A DNA stretch of 64,000 nt from Streptomyces sp. NBC_01788 (GCF_035917575.1 NZ_CP109090.1:3658001-3722000); one strand, 5' to 3'. Counted from the first letter of the stretch, positions 53,488 through 63,928 are shown. Made by a program: numbers and translations. The notes: generated by a model not told the origin, from the letters alone.

Positions 53488-54366
53488 GTGATCGAGGTGC
53501 CCGGCGCGCTGGCCGCTTCCCAGGAGAAATTCAACGGGGCGGCTGGCCGCGCCTTCGTCGCCGGTCTGCCCCGGCAGGTGTCGCGCTTCCTCGACCGGTG
53601 GCGGCTGCGGATCGACGGGCCGGCGATGCACGGCGTCTGCGCGCTGGTCCTTCCGGTCCTGTGCGCCGACCGCCTGCCCGCCGTCCTGAAGCTCCAGCTG
53701 CCCGACGAGGAGAGCGCGGGAGAGGCGCCGGCGCTGCGCGCGTGGGACGGCGCGGGGGCCGTACGGCTGCTGGAGCACGACGGACCGACCGGCACGCTGC
53801 TGCTGGAACGGCTCGACTCCGCCCGCCCGCTGACGCGCCTGCCGGACACCCGCGAGGCCGTCCAGGTGATCGCAGGTCTGCTGGCCCGTCTGACGTCCGT
53901 ACCCGCTCCGGCCGGGACACGGCGGCTGGGTGACATCGCGGGAGCCCTGCTGGAGCGGACGCCGGGCGCGCTGCGACTGCTGCCCGACGGGGACGACCGC
54001 CGGCTGCTCGCGGACTGCGCCGCCGCCGTGCGCGAGGTCGCCGGCGAGAGCGGCGACCGGCTGCTGCACTGGGACCTGCACTACGACAACGTCCTCGGCG
54101 CCGGCCGGGAGCCCTGGCTGGCCATCGACCCCAAGCCGCTCGCCGGTGACCCCGGCTTCGAGCTGTTCCCGGCGCTGTTCAACCGCTTCGAGCCCGGTGA
54201 GGCCGTCCCGCGCTTCGAGGCCATGACCGGGGTGCTGGGCCTCGACCGGGACCGGGCCCGCGCCTGGACGCTCGGCCGCGTCCTGCAGAACGGCCTGTGG
54301 GACCTGGAGGACGGCCGGCCCCTGTCCCCCGAACAGCTGTGGATCGGCCGCGCCCTGCGCGGGTGA
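53488..54366 (+). CDS. Aminoglycoside/hydroxyurea antibiotic resistance-type kinase
   Basis: This 292-residue phosphotransferase belongs to the APH(6)/hydroxyurea kinase family (PF04655). LLHWDLHYDNVLGAGREPW is the catalytic loop with Asp and Asn, and WLAIDPKPLAGDPGFELFPA is the DFG-like motif region. Members phosphorylate streptomycin or hydroxyurea, but many Streptomyces members have no known substrate, so resistance should not be assumed. GTG 53488 is 7 nt after a TATGGT -10 box. It shares this promoter region with the rhomboid-like gene. Confidence 0.88.
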   Translation: MIEVPGALAASQEKFNGAAGRAFVAGLPRQVSRFLDRWRLRIDGPAMHGVCALVLPVLCADRLPAVLKLQLPDEESAGEAPALRAWDGAGAVRLLEHDGPTGTLLLERLDSARPLTRLPDTREAVQVIAGLLARLTSVPAPAGTRRLGDIAGALLERTPGALRLLPDGDDRRLLADCAAAVREVAGESGDRLLHWDLHYDNVLGAGREPWLAIDPKPLAGDPGFELFPALFNRFEPGEAVPRFEAMTGVLGLDRDRARAWTLGRVLQNGLWDLEDGRPLSPEQLWIGRALRG

Positions 54367-54457
54367 CACGCCGCCGAACCACGCCCGGCGCCGGTGACAC
54401 GCCGCCGGACGGCCCATCCGGCACGCCCACCGGCTATCGCGCCATACCGTACAGGAT

Positions 54458-55519
54458 ATGACAAAACGCCATATCGCTCTGCTCCTGAGCGCCACCGCGC
54501 TGGTCGGTACGGGCATCGCCGCCGCCCCGGCGGTCCCGGCGCCCAGGACGCACCTGGTGCATCCGGGCCAATCGATCCAGCGGGCGGTGGACTCCGCGCG
54601 GCAGGGTGACACCGTGCTGGTGCTGCCCGGCGTCTACCACGAGAGCGTCAAGGTGACGACGCCCGGCCTGACCCTGCGCGGCACGGGCCGCGGCACCGTC
54701 CTGGAACCGGGCGGCCAAAGCACCGCGAGCGCCTGCGGCAAGCGGGGCAACGGCATCTGTGTGGTGGGGACCAAGGCCAAGCGCCTCGAAGGCGTCACCG
54801 TCTCCCAGCTGACCCTCACCGGCTTCCGCCAGGCGGGCCTGATGGCCGTGGGCACCGACCGGCTGACCGTGCGGCAGGTGACCGCCGAGAAGAACGGGGT
54901 CTGGGGCCTGGCCGAGGAGCGCTCCGTACGCAGCCAGTACCGCTCCAACACCGCCCGGAACAACGGCGACGCCGGGCTCTTCCTGGCCAACACGATCACC
55001 GCCGAGCAGGGCGCCGTCGACACCGGCGGCACGCTGATCGCCGGCAACCGGCTGGAGGGCAACCGGATCGGCGTCACCGTCCGCCGGCTGCGCGACCTCA
55101 CCGTCATGGCCAACCACGTCACCGGCAACTGCGCGGGCGTGTTCGTGGTCGGCGACGAGAACAAGCCGCGGGCCGGCGCCCTGACCGTGCGCGGCAACCG
55201 GGTCGTGGAGAACAACAGGTTCTGCCCGGCGACCGCACGGCTGCCCTTCCTCCAGGGCTCGGGCATCGTCCTGACCGGTGCCGAGCGGACCGACGTGTCC
55301 CGCAACCTCGTCGCCCGCAACTCGGGCAGGTCCCCCCTGTCCGGCGGCATCGTGCTGTTCAAGAGCTTCGTCGGCGCGCCCGGAGAGCGGAACCGGGTGA
55401 GCCTGAACGTGCTCGACGGCAACTCCCCCGCGGACCTGGTCAACCAGGAGAGGACCGCGCTCCGCAACACCTTCACTGCCAACTCCTGCGGGACCTCCAG
55501 GCCCGCCGGACTGTGCTGA
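54458..55519 (+). CDS. Secreted right-handed beta-helix protein
   Basis: This 353-residue exported protein begins with a Sec-type signal (KRHIALLLSATALVGTGIAA). The rest is a parallel beta-helix with short repeats: VLPGVYHESVKVTTPGLTLR, VSQLTLTGFRQAGLMAVGTD, NGVWGLAEERSVRSQYRSN, NRLEGNRIGVTVRRL and SGIVLTGAERTDVSRNLVAR. It resembles pectin-lyase-fold proteins annotated as NosD/CASH-domain or 'right-handed parallel beta-helix repeat' proteins. A polysaccharide substrate is plausible, but no catalytic residues can be named. TACCGT ends 7 nt before ATG 54458, indicating a leaderless mRNA. It lies just before the pigment-cluster methyltransferase. Confidence 0.85.
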   Translation: MTKRHIALLLSATALVGTGIAAAPAVPAPRTHLVHPGQSIQRAVDSARQGDTVLVLPGVYHESVKVTTPGLTLRGTGRGTVLEPGGQSTASACGKRGNGICVVGTKAKRLEGVTVSQLTLTGFRQAGLMAVGTDRLTVRQVTAEKNGVWGLAEERSVRSQYRSNTARNNGDAGLFLANTITAEQGAVDTGGTLIAGNRLEGNRIGVTVRRLRDLTVMANHVTGNCAGVFVVGDENKPRAGALTVRGNRVVENNRFCPATARLPFLQGSGIVLTGAERTDVSRNLVARNSGRSPLSGGIVLFKSFVGAPGERNRVSLNVLDGNSPADLVNQERTALRNTFTANSCGTSRPAGLC

Positions 55520-55571
55520 GGCCATCGCCACTCGTGCAACCCGCAGGACCGAGAAGGAAGGAAGGCGGCAC

Positions 55572-56600
55572 ATGACGACCGCTCAGTCCGCCCCACCGCC
55601 GTCCATGCGGCTCAGGGAGCTCGCGTTCGGGGCGGCGTGCGCCGCCGCCCTCCGCGCGGCCGCCCGGCTCGGTGTGGCCGACGCGCTCGGGGACGCGCCC
55701 ATGACCGTGGAGGACCTCGCGGCCGCGGTGAAGACCGAACCCAGGCCGCTGCGCCGGCTGCTGCGGGCACTGACCTGCTACGGCGTCTTCACCGAGGAGC
55801 ACGACGGCACGTTCGCGCACACCGGCATGTCCCGGCTGCTGCGCGAGGACGACCCGGCCAGCCTGCGCTACATCACCCTGTGGTGCACCGAGCCGTGGAC
55901 CTGGGACGCCTGGCCGAAACTGGACGAGGCGGTGCGCACCGGCCGCAACGTCGTGGAGGACCTGTACGGCAAGGAGTTCTTCGTCCACCTCAACGAGGAC
56001 GCCCCCGAGTCGGCGGACGTCTTCAACCGGGCCATGACGACCTCCAGCAAGCAGTCGGCGCGGGACGTCGCCGAGCTGCTCGACCTGTCCGGCGCCTCCT
56101 CGGTCGCCGACATCGGCGGCGGTCAGGGGCACGTGGTGGCGAGCCTGCTGGAGAAGTACCCGCTGATGCACGGCAGCCTGCTGGACCTGCCGCGGGTGGT
56201 GGACAACGCCGATCCCCGGCTCCGCGCCGGCGGCCCGCTGGCGGACCGGGTGCGGATCGTGCCCGGCGACTGCCGTGAGGCCGTCCCGGTCGAGGCCGAC
56301 GTCTACATCATCAAGAACATCCTGGAGTGGGACGACGACTCCACAGCCCGCTGCCTGCGCAACGTCATCGAGGCGGGCGGGGCCGGGGCACGGGTCGTGG
56401 TCATCGAGAACCTCGTCGACGACACCCCCTCGATGCGGTTCAGCACCGCCATGGACCTGCTCCTGCTGCTCAACGTCGGCGGTGCCAAGCACACCAGCGC
56501 CAGCATGGCGGACCGGCTGAAGGCGGCCGGCCTGGTCATCGACGACATCAGCCCGGTCAACCCCTACCTGCACGCCTTCGACTGCACGGTGCCCGCCTGA
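55572..56600 (+). CDS. SAM-dependent O-methyltransferase (pigment cluster)
   Basis: This 342-residue methyltransferase has an N-terminal winged-helix dimerisation domain (AARLGVADALGDAPMTVEDL, then TEPRPLRRLLRALTCYGVF) and a C-terminal Rossmann domain with SVADIGGGQGHVVASLLEKY as SAM motif I. This is the small-molecule O-methyltransferase type found in polyketide clusters. It is transcribed toward the whiE-like genes and ends 131 bases from them across a strong terminator. It probably methylates the polyketide, but the association rests on position alone. Confidence 0.88.
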   Translation: MTTAQSAPPPSMRLRELAFGAACAAALRAAARLGVADALGDAPMTVEDLAAAVKTEPRPLRRLLRALTCYGVFTEEHDGTFAHTGMSRLLREDDPASLRYITLWCTEPWTWDAWPKLDEAVRTGRNVVEDLYGKEFFVHLNEDAPESADVFNRAMTTSSKQSARDVAELLDLSGASSVADIGGGQGHVVASLLEKYPLMHGSLLDLPRVVDNADPRLRAGGPLADRVRIVPGDCREAVPVEADVYIIKNILEWDDDSTARCLRNVIEAGGAGARVVVIENLVDDTPSMRFSTAMDLLLLLNVGGAKHTSASMADRLKAAGLVIDDISPVNPYLHAFDCTVPA

Positions 56601-56639
56601 GCGGGCTCGCGCCGGCGGCGCCGCCGCGACCTTTCCGGA

Positions 56640-56683
56640 CACCGGCCGCCGGGCCCGCGACAGAGCGGGCCCGGCGGCCGGTG
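56640..56683. terminator. Bidirectional terminator between methyltransferase and cyclase genes
   Basis: A perfect 19-bp stem (CACCGGCCGCCGGGCCCGC with GCGGGCCCGGCGGCCGGTG) closes on a GACAGA loop. It sits between the convergent genes ending at 56600 and 56732. Confidence 0.9.
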
Positions 56684-56731
56684 GCCGTCCGTGAGGGATC
56701 GGACGGCTCGTCAGTTGGCTGGTACGAAGGG

Positions 56732-57055
56732 TCAGTCACGCTCCCACAGGTAGAAGCGCCGGGCCATCGCGTCCTTCGGCGAACGCCAGGTCTGCGGGTC
56801 GTAGGCGCTGACGTACGCCGACAGCCGCTCGCTGATGCCGCGGAACTCCGGGTGGCCCGCCACCTTGGCGATGGCCGGCCCCGGGTCACGGTCCGCCTCG
56901 ACCAGGTGCATGTACACATCGCCGAACTGGAAGAGGCTGCGCCGGGTGACGCCGACCAGGTGCGGCAGCTCACCCCGGTCGGACTCCTCGAAGATCTTGG
57001 CGATGTCCGGTGCCGAGTCCGGGGCCATCCGGGCGACGATCAGGGCTTGGTGCAC
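56732..57055 (-). CDS. TcmI-family polyketide cyclase (WhiE ORFVII-like)
   Basis: This 107-residue protein of the TcmI/polyketide synthesis cyclase family begins HQALIVARMAPDSAPDIAKI and has LVGVTRRSLFQFGDVYMHLV, PAIAKVAGHPEFRGISERLS and WRSPKDAMARRFYLWERD. TcmI closes late aromatic rings of tetracenomycin; the same domain is whiE ORFVII in spore-pigment clusters. It is the last gene of the leftward cluster. A 19-base gap separates it from the aromatase gene, and a strong terminator follows. Confidence 0.93.
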   Translation of the reverse strand: MHQALIVARMAPDSAPDIAKIFEESDRGELPHLVGVTRRSLFQFGDVYMHLVEADRDPGPAIAKVAGHPEFRGISERLSAYVSAYDPQTWRSPKDAMARRFYLWERD

Positions 57056-57074
57056 GATGCTTCCTCCGTCCGGC

Positions 57075-57560
<486 letters not shown>

Positions 57561-57818
57561 CTACGCTCCTGCCAGAAGGGTGCTGTTGACGAGGTCGAGG
57601 AACTTCCTGGGCGTCTTGCAGCGCTCCGCGTCGGCCGGCATCGGCATGCCGTGACGGTTCTCCAGTTCGCCCACGATGCCGAGCAGGCCGAGCGAGTCGA
57701 TACCGAGCTCGTCGAATCCGGTCTCGGACCGGTCCGCCAGCTCCTGCGGGCTGACGGTGATCCCAGCGGCCTTCTTCATGAGTTCGGCCAGTTCCTCCAC
57801 TGTGATTCGGTCACTCAT
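57561..57818 (-). CDS. Acyl carrier protein of the spore-pigment PKS
   Basis: This 85-residue acyl carrier protein carries the growing polyketide. The phosphopantetheine Ser is in ELGIDSLGLLGIVGEL (Ser about 42), and the helix order is canonical. It lies between KS-beta and the aromatase gene, which is the standard order of whiE-type clusters. ATG 57818 has AAGGAGAGG at good spacing. The ACP is not expected to work outside this complex. Confidence 0.96.
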   Translation of the reverse strand: MSDRITVEELAELMKKAAGITVSPQELADRSETGFDELGIDSLGLLGIVGELENRHGMPMPADAERCKTPRKFLDLVNSTLLAGA

Positions 57819-57862
57819 GCGGTTCCTCTCCTTGTTGCTCCCGGTTGATCGTGGCTGCCTCG

Positions 57863-59113
57863 CTAAGAGGCCTCGGCGGCACCGTGCCGGAGCACCAGCG
57901 CCGAGTTCGAGCCCATGAGCCCCCGGCTGAGGACCAGCGCCGTGCGCACCTCGGCGGCGCGGGCACGACCGGTCACCAGGTCGAGGTCATGGCAGATGTC
58001 GGAGACGTTCGGGGTGGGCGGGATCAGGCTGTGCTCCATCGCCAGGACCGCCGTCGCCGCGTCCAGCACCGGGGCGGCGCAGTACGCCCGGCCGGTGCCC
58101 GTCTTGGGCGCCGTGACCGGCACACGCCGGCCGTGCGCGCCGAGCGCGTCGGTGAGGGCGAGCGCCTCGGCCCGGTCCGCCTCGGGGACGCCGAGGGCAT
58201 CGGCGAAGACGACGTCGACCTCCTCGGGTGCGCACCCGGCCTCGGCCAGAGCCCCGCGGATCGCCTCCGCCAGCCCTTCCCGGGACAGCTCCCAGCGGGA
58301 GGCGCCGGTGAAGGTCGCCGCGTGCCCGGCCAGGACGGCCCGTACGGGCACGCCCCGCTCCCGGGCCGCCCCGGCCGCCTCCACGGCGAGCATCGCGCCG
58401 CCCTCGGCCGGCACGAACCCGCAGGCCTCCTCGGTGAACGGGCGGTAGGCGCGCTCCGGGTCGGCCACCGGACTCAGCTCCCGGTAGCCGAGCTGGCACA
58501 CCATCGAGTACGGGGCCAGCGGCGCCTCCGTCGAACCGGCCACGATCACATCGGTGCCGCGCTCGACGGCCCGCGCCGCGTGCGCCAGGGCGTCCAGGCC
58601 GCCCGCCTCGTCGGCGGCGACCACCGAGCAGGGCCCCTTGAAGCCCCGCCGGATGGAGATCTGGCCGGTGCTCGCCGCGTAGAACCAGGCGATGGACTGC
58701 CAGGGGCCGACGTAGCGGCTGCCCTTGCCCCACAGCTTCTGCAGCTCCCGCTGGCCGAACTCGCCGCCGCCCGACCCGGCCGCGGTGACCACGCCCGCGG
58801 AGAACGGCGCCGCGTCGGTGTCGCCCTGACCCAGCCGGGCGTCCTGGAGGGCGGCGTCGGCCGCGGCCATCGCGAAGTGCGTGAAGCGGTCGGTCTGGAC
58901 GAGGTAGCGCTCCTCGACCGCGGCCGAGGGTTCGAAGGACCGCACCTCGCCGGCCACCTTCAGCGGCAGGTGCTCACAGCCCTCACGGGTCACGCGGCCC
59001 AGGACGCTCACGCCCTCCTCGGTGGACTTCCAGAAGGCCTCGGTGCTCGTGCCGCCGGGCGCGACGACACCGATGCCGGTGACTGCGGCCCGCCGCTTGC
59101 GCGGTGCGCTCAT
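57863..59113 (-). CDS. KS-beta / chain length factor of the spore-pigment PKS
   Basis: This 416-residue protein pairs with KS-alpha and sets the chain length. It has the ketosynthase fold ([20 protein letters not shown]) but lacks the catalytic Cys: at the aligned position in [14 protein letters not shown] is Glu (about residue 169). Most chain length factors have Gln there; I recall Glu for spore-pigment types. The His motifs of true ketosynthases are also missing. It starts at ATG 59113 in overlap with the KS-alpha stop. Confidence 0.95.
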   Translation of the reverse strand: MSAPRKRRAAVTGIGVVAPGGTSTEAFWKSTEEGVSVLGRVTREGCEHLPLKVAGEVRSFEPSAAVEERYLVQTDRFTHFAMAAADAALQDARLGQGDTDAAPFSAGVVTAAGSGGGEFGQRELQKLWGKGSRYVGPWQSIAWFYAASTGQISIRRGFKGPCSVVAADEAGGLDALAHAARAVERGTDVIVAGSTEAPLAPYSMVCQLGYRELSPVADPERAYRPFTEEACGFVPAEGGAMLAVEAAGAARERGVPVRAVLAGHAATFTGASRWELSREGLAEAIRGALAEAGCAPEEVDVVFADALGVPEADRAEALALTDALGAHGRRVPVTAPKTGTGRAYCAAPVLDAATAVLAMEHSLIPPTPNVSDICHDLDLVTGRARAAEVRTALVLSRGLMGSNSALVLRHGAAEAS

Positions 59114-60378
59114 CGTGTCCTCTCCCTCTGCCGGGTCAGGATCACCGCGGACTGGAAGCCGCCGAAGCCGCTGCCCACGGAGAGCACGCTGTCCAGCTTC
59201 CGCTCGCGGGCGACCCGCGGGACGTAGTCCAGGTCGCACTCGGGGTCGGGGGTCTCGTAGTTCGCGGTCGGCGGGACCGCCTGATGGGCCAGCGCCAGCA
59301 CGCAGGCCACCACCTCGATCGCCCCGATCGCCCCCAGCGAGTGACCCACCATCGACTTGATGGAGCTCATGGGGGTGTCGTAGGCGTGGTGGCCCAGCGC
59401 CCGCTTCACCGCGGCCGTCTCGTGCCGGTCGTTCTGACGGGTGCCGGAGCCGTGCGCGTTGACGTAGCCGATCGCGGTGGCGTCCAGGCGGGCGTGGTCC
59501 AGCGCGGTCTCGATCGCCCGCGCCATCTCCAGGCCCTCGCTGGTCAGTCCGGTCATGTGGTAGGCGTTGCCGAACGTGGCGTAGCCGCTGAGCTCGCAGT
59601 ACACATGGGCGCCGCGGGCCCGGGCGTGCTCCAGCTCCTCCAGTACGAGCACCGCGCCGCCCTCGCCCATGACGAACCCGTCACGGTCGTTGTCGAAGGG
59701 GCGGGAGGCGTGTGCGGGGTCGTCGTTGTTCGGCGACGTCGCCCTGATCGCGTCGAAGCACGCCATCGTGATCGGCGATATCGGCGAGTCCGACGCTCCG
59801 GCTATGCAGATGTCCGCCCTGCCCTCCTCCACGGTGTGCAGCGCGTAGCCGACCGCGTCGAGTCCGGAGGTGCAGCCCGTGGAGACGGTCTGCACCGGAC
59901 CGCGGGCCCCGAACCGCTCGGCCACCGTGGAGGCCAGCGTGCTCGGCGTGAACGCCCGCTCCAGATGCGGCCGGGACCTCTCGTGGTCCACGTCCCAGCG
60001 GTCGCCGCGGTGACTGACCAGGACGTAGTCGTTCTCCAGCCGCGTCGTGCCGCCGACCGCGGTGCCCAGCGAGACCCCGACCCGCCAGGGGTTCTCCCCG
60101 GCGAGGTCGAGTCCGGAGTCCGCCACCGCCTCCTGGCCGGCGGCCAGGGCGAACTGGATGTAGCGGTCGCAGCGCTCCACCTGCTCCTCGTCCAGCCCCG
60201 CGGCCGCCGGATCGAAGTCGCACTCGGCGGCGATCCGGGACCGCAGCCCCGACGGGTCGAAGAACGTGATGCCCCGCGTCGCGGTGCGCCCGTTCGCCAG
60301 CAGGTCCCAGAACGCCGGGACGCCGATACCGCCCGGCGCCACGATGCCTATGCCGGTGACCGCCACCCGCCTGGTCAT
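59110..60378 (-). CDS. KS-alpha ketosynthase of the spore-pigment PKS
   Basis: This 422-residue iterative type II ketosynthase condenses malonyl units. The active-site Cys is in [17 protein letters not shown] (Cys about 169), with the two His in [13 protein letters not shown] (about 309) and [16 protein letters not shown] (about 346). The protein is of typical length for the family. Its start overlaps the cupin gene's stop (ATGA), and its stop overlaps the KS-beta start, which means tight coupling. Confidence 0.97.
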   Translation of the reverse strand: MTRRVAVTGIGIVAPGGIGVPAFWDLLANGRTATRGITFFDPSGLRSRIAAECDFDPAAAGLDEEQVERCDRYIQFALAAGQEAVADSGLDLAGENPWRVGVSLGTAVGGTTRLENDYVLVSHRGDRWDVDHERSRPHLERAFTPSTLASTVAERFGARGPVQTVSTGCTSGLDAVGYALHTVEEGRADICIAGASDSPISPITMACFDAIRATSPNNDDPAHASRPFDNDRDGFVMGEGGAVLVLEELEHARARGAHVYCELSGYATFGNAYHMTGLTSEGLEMARAIETALDHARLDATAIGYVNAHGSGTRQNDRHETAAVKRALGHHAYDTPMSSIKSMVGHSLGAIGAIEVVACVLALAHQAVPPTANYETPDPECDLDYVPRVARERKLDSVLSVGSGFGGFQSAVILTRQRERTR

Positions 60379-60818
60379 GATCGGACCTCTGCCACGTCCG
60401 CCGGCGGCGCCTCCGCGCCGGCCGCCGCCGGCTCGGTGCCCTCGGTGTCGACGTGGCCGAGCTGCGGGCGCGGGGCCAGCGGCCCGAGGTGGAAGACGAT
60501 CCGCGCCTCCACGTCGCCCACGTTGCGGAAGCGGTGGCGCATGTAGGCGGGGATCATCAGACCCTGTTCCGGTCTGAGCGGGTGCGGCTCGCCGTCCAGG
60601 TCCACCTCGAGCTCGCCGCAGACGACGTACACGAACTCCTCGGAGTACGGGTGGTAGTGCTCGCCGATGCGGTCACCGGGCTGCACGATGGCCACGCCCA
60701 TGAAGCCGCTGGTGGAACCGACCGTGGCCGGGGTGAGCATGGCGCGCAGATCCCCTCCGCGCTTCGTGTTGGGCTCGGTTTCGCCGAGCTCCACGATCCT
60801 GGGCCTGGGTTTGATCAC
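60375..60818 (-). CDS. Cupin-domain polyketide protein (WhiE ORFII-like)
   Basis: This 147-residue cupin protein has the metal-binding strand motif [20 protein letters not shown] and the second motif [20 protein letters not shown]. It corresponds to whiE ORFII (SchB/CurC in related clusters), thought to help in oxidation or cyclisation of the polyketide. The C-terminal tail is Ala/Pro-rich. It starts at ATG 60818, 41 bases after ORFI, and its stop overlaps KS-alpha. Confidence 0.92.
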   Translation of the reverse strand: MIKPRPRIVELGETEPNTKRGGDLRAMLTPATVGSTSGFMGVAIVQPGDRIGEHYHPYSEEFVYVVCGELEVDLDGEPHPLRPEQGLMIPAYMRHRFRNVGDVEARIVFHLGPLAPRPQLGHVDTEGTEPAAAGAEAPPADVAEVRS

Positions 60819-60859
60819 GTCGTTCCTCCGGTGGTGTGGTACGTCGGCTTCGGAATGCG

Positions 60860-61999
60860 TCAGGCGTCCGGCGCGGACCGGCGGTCGGTGATGAGGTCCA
60901 TACGGGCGAGGGTGAGCAGACGGGCCAGGTCGCCGTCCTTCGGGGCGGCGCCCTCGTCGAGCAGGGTGGTCAGCTCCGACGCCTGCGCGGGATCCGTCAG
61001 GGCCAGCGCGGCGGCCGGGTCGGCGTCGAGACCGCCACGGACGTCGACCAGCCGGACGACGATGTCGTCCCGCTCGAAGACCGTGCTGCGCAGCACCGGG
61101 CTGTCCGGGTTCTGGCCGGCCTGCTCGTCGTGCTGGGACAGCAGCTCCGCCAGCTTCATGCCCATGCCGGGCCGCGCCGGGTAGTACAGCGCGTGCCGCT
61201 CACCCTCCGTGCTCTCCTGGCCGACCGTCACGTGGTGCACCGCGGGCAGCGCCGCCCGGGTGAAGAACACCCGGGCGGACTCCGGGTCGTCGAGGTCGCG
61301 GTCCTGCTCCAGGTAGGGGTTGAGGGCCTCCTCGGTCTTCCGGATCTGCGGCTGCTGGGCCACGTGCCGCAGCGCCACGAGGAGGTCGCCGCGCACCTCG
61401 ATGGCCCGCACGACCCGGTTGCCGTGCATGAAGAGGGAGGTGCGGCACAGCCGGGTGGTGCCGTCCACGTCCGCCTCGGGCGGCTCGTAGTTGGCCAGGA
61501 TGTCGGCCACCTTCTGCTCGCTGCCGGGCTTCACCGTGAAGGTCAGCGCGTGCCGGATCACACCGTCCCCGATCCGCGCCGCGTCCTGGAGCCGGCGTTC
61601 GGCGGTGGCCTTGCCCGCCGTGATGCCGGTCTCGCGGACGATGTGGAAGCGCAGCGACCGGGTGTCCCGGATGCAGCTGTGCATCGGCTGCACCATCCGC
61701 ACGTGCTCCTCGCTGTTCACCCAGGCGAGGAACGGCGGGGCGCTCTCCCACTCGCTGGTGATCAGCCACTGGGAGGGGTTCTCGATGGACTGGCAGAGCT
61801 GGTCGCTGACGTGCCCGGGAACGGCCGCGACCTGCTTGCCCATCTGCTCGTAGGCCTCCAGGAACCGCTGCTGGGCGCCGTCGTGGACGTCCACCAGCAG
61901 GATGACCCGGAGCCGGGAGCCGTCGAAGACGGACTGGGAGACACGTGTCGCTGCCTGCTGCTCGGTAGGTTCTGATACACGCTCAGAAATGGCGGTCAT
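60860..61999 (-). CDS. SchA/CurD-type protein with ABM domain (WhiE ORFI-like)
   Basis: This 379-residue protein is whiE ORFI-like. The N-terminal 120 residues resemble an antibiotic biosynthesis monooxygenase domain: [40 protein letters not shown] and [20 protein letters not shown]. The following part contains SchA/CurD-type segments ([60 protein letters not shown]). Its role in pigment synthesis is not settled. It is first in the leftward operon; ATG 61999 has AAGGAG at good spacing, and the upstream region is divergent with the hydroxylase. Confidence 0.92.
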   Translation of the reverse strand: MTAISERVSEPTEQQAATRVSQSVFDGSRLRVILLVDVHDGAQQRFLEAYEQMGKQVAAVPGHVSDQLCQSIENPSQWLITSEWESAPPFLAWVNSEEHVRMVQPMHSCIRDTRSLRFHIVRETGITAGKATAERRLQDAARIGDGVIRHALTFTVKPGSEQKVADILANYEPPEADVDGTTRLCRTSLFMHGNRVVRAIEVRGDLLVALRHVAQQPQIRKTEEALNPYLEQDRDLDDPESARVFFTRAALPAVHHVTVGQESTEGERHALYYPARPGMGMKLAELLSQHDEQAGQNPDSPVLRSTVFERDDIVVRLVDVRGGLDADPAAALALTDPAQASELTTLLDEGAAPKDGDLARLLTLARMDLITDRRSAPDA

Positions 62000-62120
62000 C
62001 TGCGTACGACTCCTTGGCGGGCTTGGCGGGGCAGGAGGAACGCCGGCCGCGGGTGACGCGACGTCAGCGTGATCTCGATCCTGTGCCGTGCCCGATCGGT
62101 GCGCGACTCGTGTGCACCAC

Positions 62121-62140
62121 GCGGGTGATCACAGGGGTGA
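62121..62140. promoter_or_regulatory. Tandem GGTGAT repeats in the divergent pigment promoter
   Basis: GGGTGATCAC and GGGGTGATTG are partial repeats of GGGTGAT, 10 bp apart, with a palindromic GTGATCAC. It lies between the divergent cluster genes and could bind a sporulation regulator. The regulator is unknown. Confidence 0.35.
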
Positions 62141-62230
62141 TTGGTGCCGCGGACGTACGCACGACGGCCTCCGCGAGGGCATGGAGACTCCGATGCGCCC
62201 CACACCCGCACCCCGCTCCTGGAGGCATCG

Positions 62231-63877
62231 ATGCGCCGAGAAGCCGACCACCGGGTACCCGTCCTCATCGTGGGCGGCTCCCTGGTGGGCCTGTCCACCT
62301 CCCTGTTCCTGGGCCGCCACGGCGTGCCGCACCTGCTGGTCGAACGGCACTCCGGCACCTCCATCCACCCCCGCGGACGCGGCAACAACGTGCGGACCAT
62401 GGAGCTGTTCCGGGTGGCCGGCGTCGAGCCGGACATCAGGACGGCGGCCTCCCTGCTGGCGGAGAACCACGGCATCCTCCAGACGCCGACGCTGGCAGGC
62501 GACGCGGGAGAGTGGCTGTTCAAGCACATCGACCCGGACGGCGGCCTCGCCAGGTTCAGCCCCGCCACCTGGTGCCTGTGCAGCCAGAACGACCTGGAGC
62601 CCGAGCTGCTCAGGGGTGCCCGCAGGCTCGGCGGCGACCTGCGCTACTCCCACGAGATGGAGTCCTTCGAGCAGGACGGCGAGGGCGTGACCGCGGTGGT
62701 GCGGGACCGGGGCACCGACGAGCGCTGCACCGTCCGCGCCGACTACCTGGTCGCCGCCGACGGGCCGCGCAGCCCGGTCCGGCGCCGCCTGGGCATCGGG
62801 CACAGCGGGCCCGGCGACCTGTTCGCCAACGTCAGCGTCACCTTCCGCTCCAAGCTGCTCGCCGAGGTGGTGGGCGACCGCCGCTTCATCTGCTGCTACC
62901 TCACCGACCCGGACGCCGACGGGGCCCTGCTGCCCGTCGACAACAAGGAGCACTGGGTCTTCCACGCGCCCTGGCACCCGGAGCGCGGCGAGAAGCTGGA
63001 GGAGTTCACCGAGGACCGGCTCCAGCGGCACATCCGCCGCGCGATCGGGGCCCCCGACCTCGATGTGGAGATCACCGGAAAGGCGTCCTGGCGCGCCGCC
63101 GAACGGGTCGCCGACCGCTACTCGGCCGGACGGGTGTTCCTCGCCGGTGACTCCGCGCACGAGATGTCCCCCACCGGCGCCTTCGGCTCCAACACCGGCA
63201 TCCAGGACGCGCACAACCTGGTCTGGAAGCTGGCCGCCGTGCTCGGCGGCTGGGCCGGACCGGGCCTCCTCGACACCTACGACGCCGAGCGCCGCCCCGT
63301 CGCCACGGCGACCAGCGCCCGCGCCTCCGCCCGCTCCGTCGAGCACAGCCACCCCGGCTTCGCGCCGGCCCCCGGCATCGGCGGTGGCAGGCGCGGCGGC
63401 ATCCTCAACGTCGTCCTCGGCTACCGCTACCCGCAGGGCGCCGTCGTGGGCGCCGACCCAAACCAGGAAGTCGTGCCCGAGTCGATGCGCCTGAGCGGCG
63501 AGCCGGGCAGCAGGGCGCCCCACCTGTGGCTGCGCCGCGGCGGCGAGCGGATCTCGACGCTCGACCTCTACGAGCGCTCCCTGGTGCTGCTGAGCGACGC
63601 CCGGTCGGCGGCGGGCTGGCACGCGGCGGCCCTGCGCGTCGCCGAGAGCGACGGCGTACGCCTGGACTCGTACCGCTTCGGCGCCGAGATCGTCCACGAC
63701 CCGCGCGACGGCGTGGAGGGCGCGGCACCCGACTGGGCGCGTGCCCACGGCACCACGGCCGACGGAGCGGTACTGGTCCGCCCGGACGGATTCGTGGCCT
63801 GGCGGACGTCAGCCGCCGCCCCGGACGCGGAGGCAACGCTGCGTCAGGTCGTACGGACCCTCCTCAGAACTGCCTGA
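62231..63877 (+). CDS. FAD-dependent polyketide hydroxylase (WhiE ORFVIII-like)
   Basis: This 548-residue FAD-dependent monooxygenase is of the aromatic polyketide hydroxylase type. VPVLIVGGSLVGLSTSLFLG is the dinucleotide-binding loop, YLVAADGPRSPVRRRLGI the DG motif, and RVFLAGDSAHEMSPTGAFGS the GD motif. A thioredoxin-like C-terminal domain (from about 420, ending in the cluster GFVAWRTSAAAPDAEATLRQ) is typical of this class. It hydroxylates the pigment and is transcribed divergently, as whiE ORFVIII. ATG 62231 has GGAGG 5 nt upstream. Confidence 0.94.
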   Translation: MRREADHRVPVLIVGGSLVGLSTSLFLGRHGVPHLLVERHSGTSIHPRGRGNNVRTMELFRVAGVEPDIRTAASLLAENHGILQTPTLAGDAGEWLFKHIDPDGGLARFSPATWCLCSQNDLEPELLRGARRLGGDLRYSHEMESFEQDGEGVTAVVRDRGTDERCTVRADYLVAADGPRSPVRRRLGIGHSGPGDLFANVSVTFRSKLLAEVVGDRRFICCYLTDPDADGALLPVDNKEHWVFHAPWHPERGEKLEEFTEDRLQRHIRRAIGAPDLDVEITGKASWRAAERVADRYSAGRVFLAGDSAHEMSPTGAFGSNTGIQDAHNLVWKLAAVLGGWAGPGLLDTYDAERRPVATATSARASARSVEHSHPGFAPAPGIGGGRRGGILNVVLGYRYPQGAVVGADPNQEVVPESMRLSGEPGSRAPHLWLRRGGERISTLDLYERSLVLLSDARSAAGWHAAALRVAESDGVRLDSYRFGAEIVHDPRDGVEGAAPDWARAHGTTADGAVLVRPDGFVAWRTSAAAPDAEATLRQVVRTLLRTA

Positions 63878-63892
63878 CCTGCGAAAACAAAC

Positions 63893-63928
63893 GAAGGCCG
63901 CCCGCGCTTCACAGTGCGGGCGGCCTTC
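63893..63928. terminator. Terminator between hydroxylase and tRNA-Thr
   Basis: GAAGGCCGCCCGC pairs perfectly with GCGGGCGGCCTTC around a ten-base loop. It serves the hydroxylase gene and, from the other side, the tRNA transcript. Confidence 0.85.

Noticed and set aside
53488..54366. Confident aminoglycoside resistance gene
   Set aside because: The fold and catalytic motifs fit the family, but many members have no resistance phenotype; there is no antibiotic cluster context.
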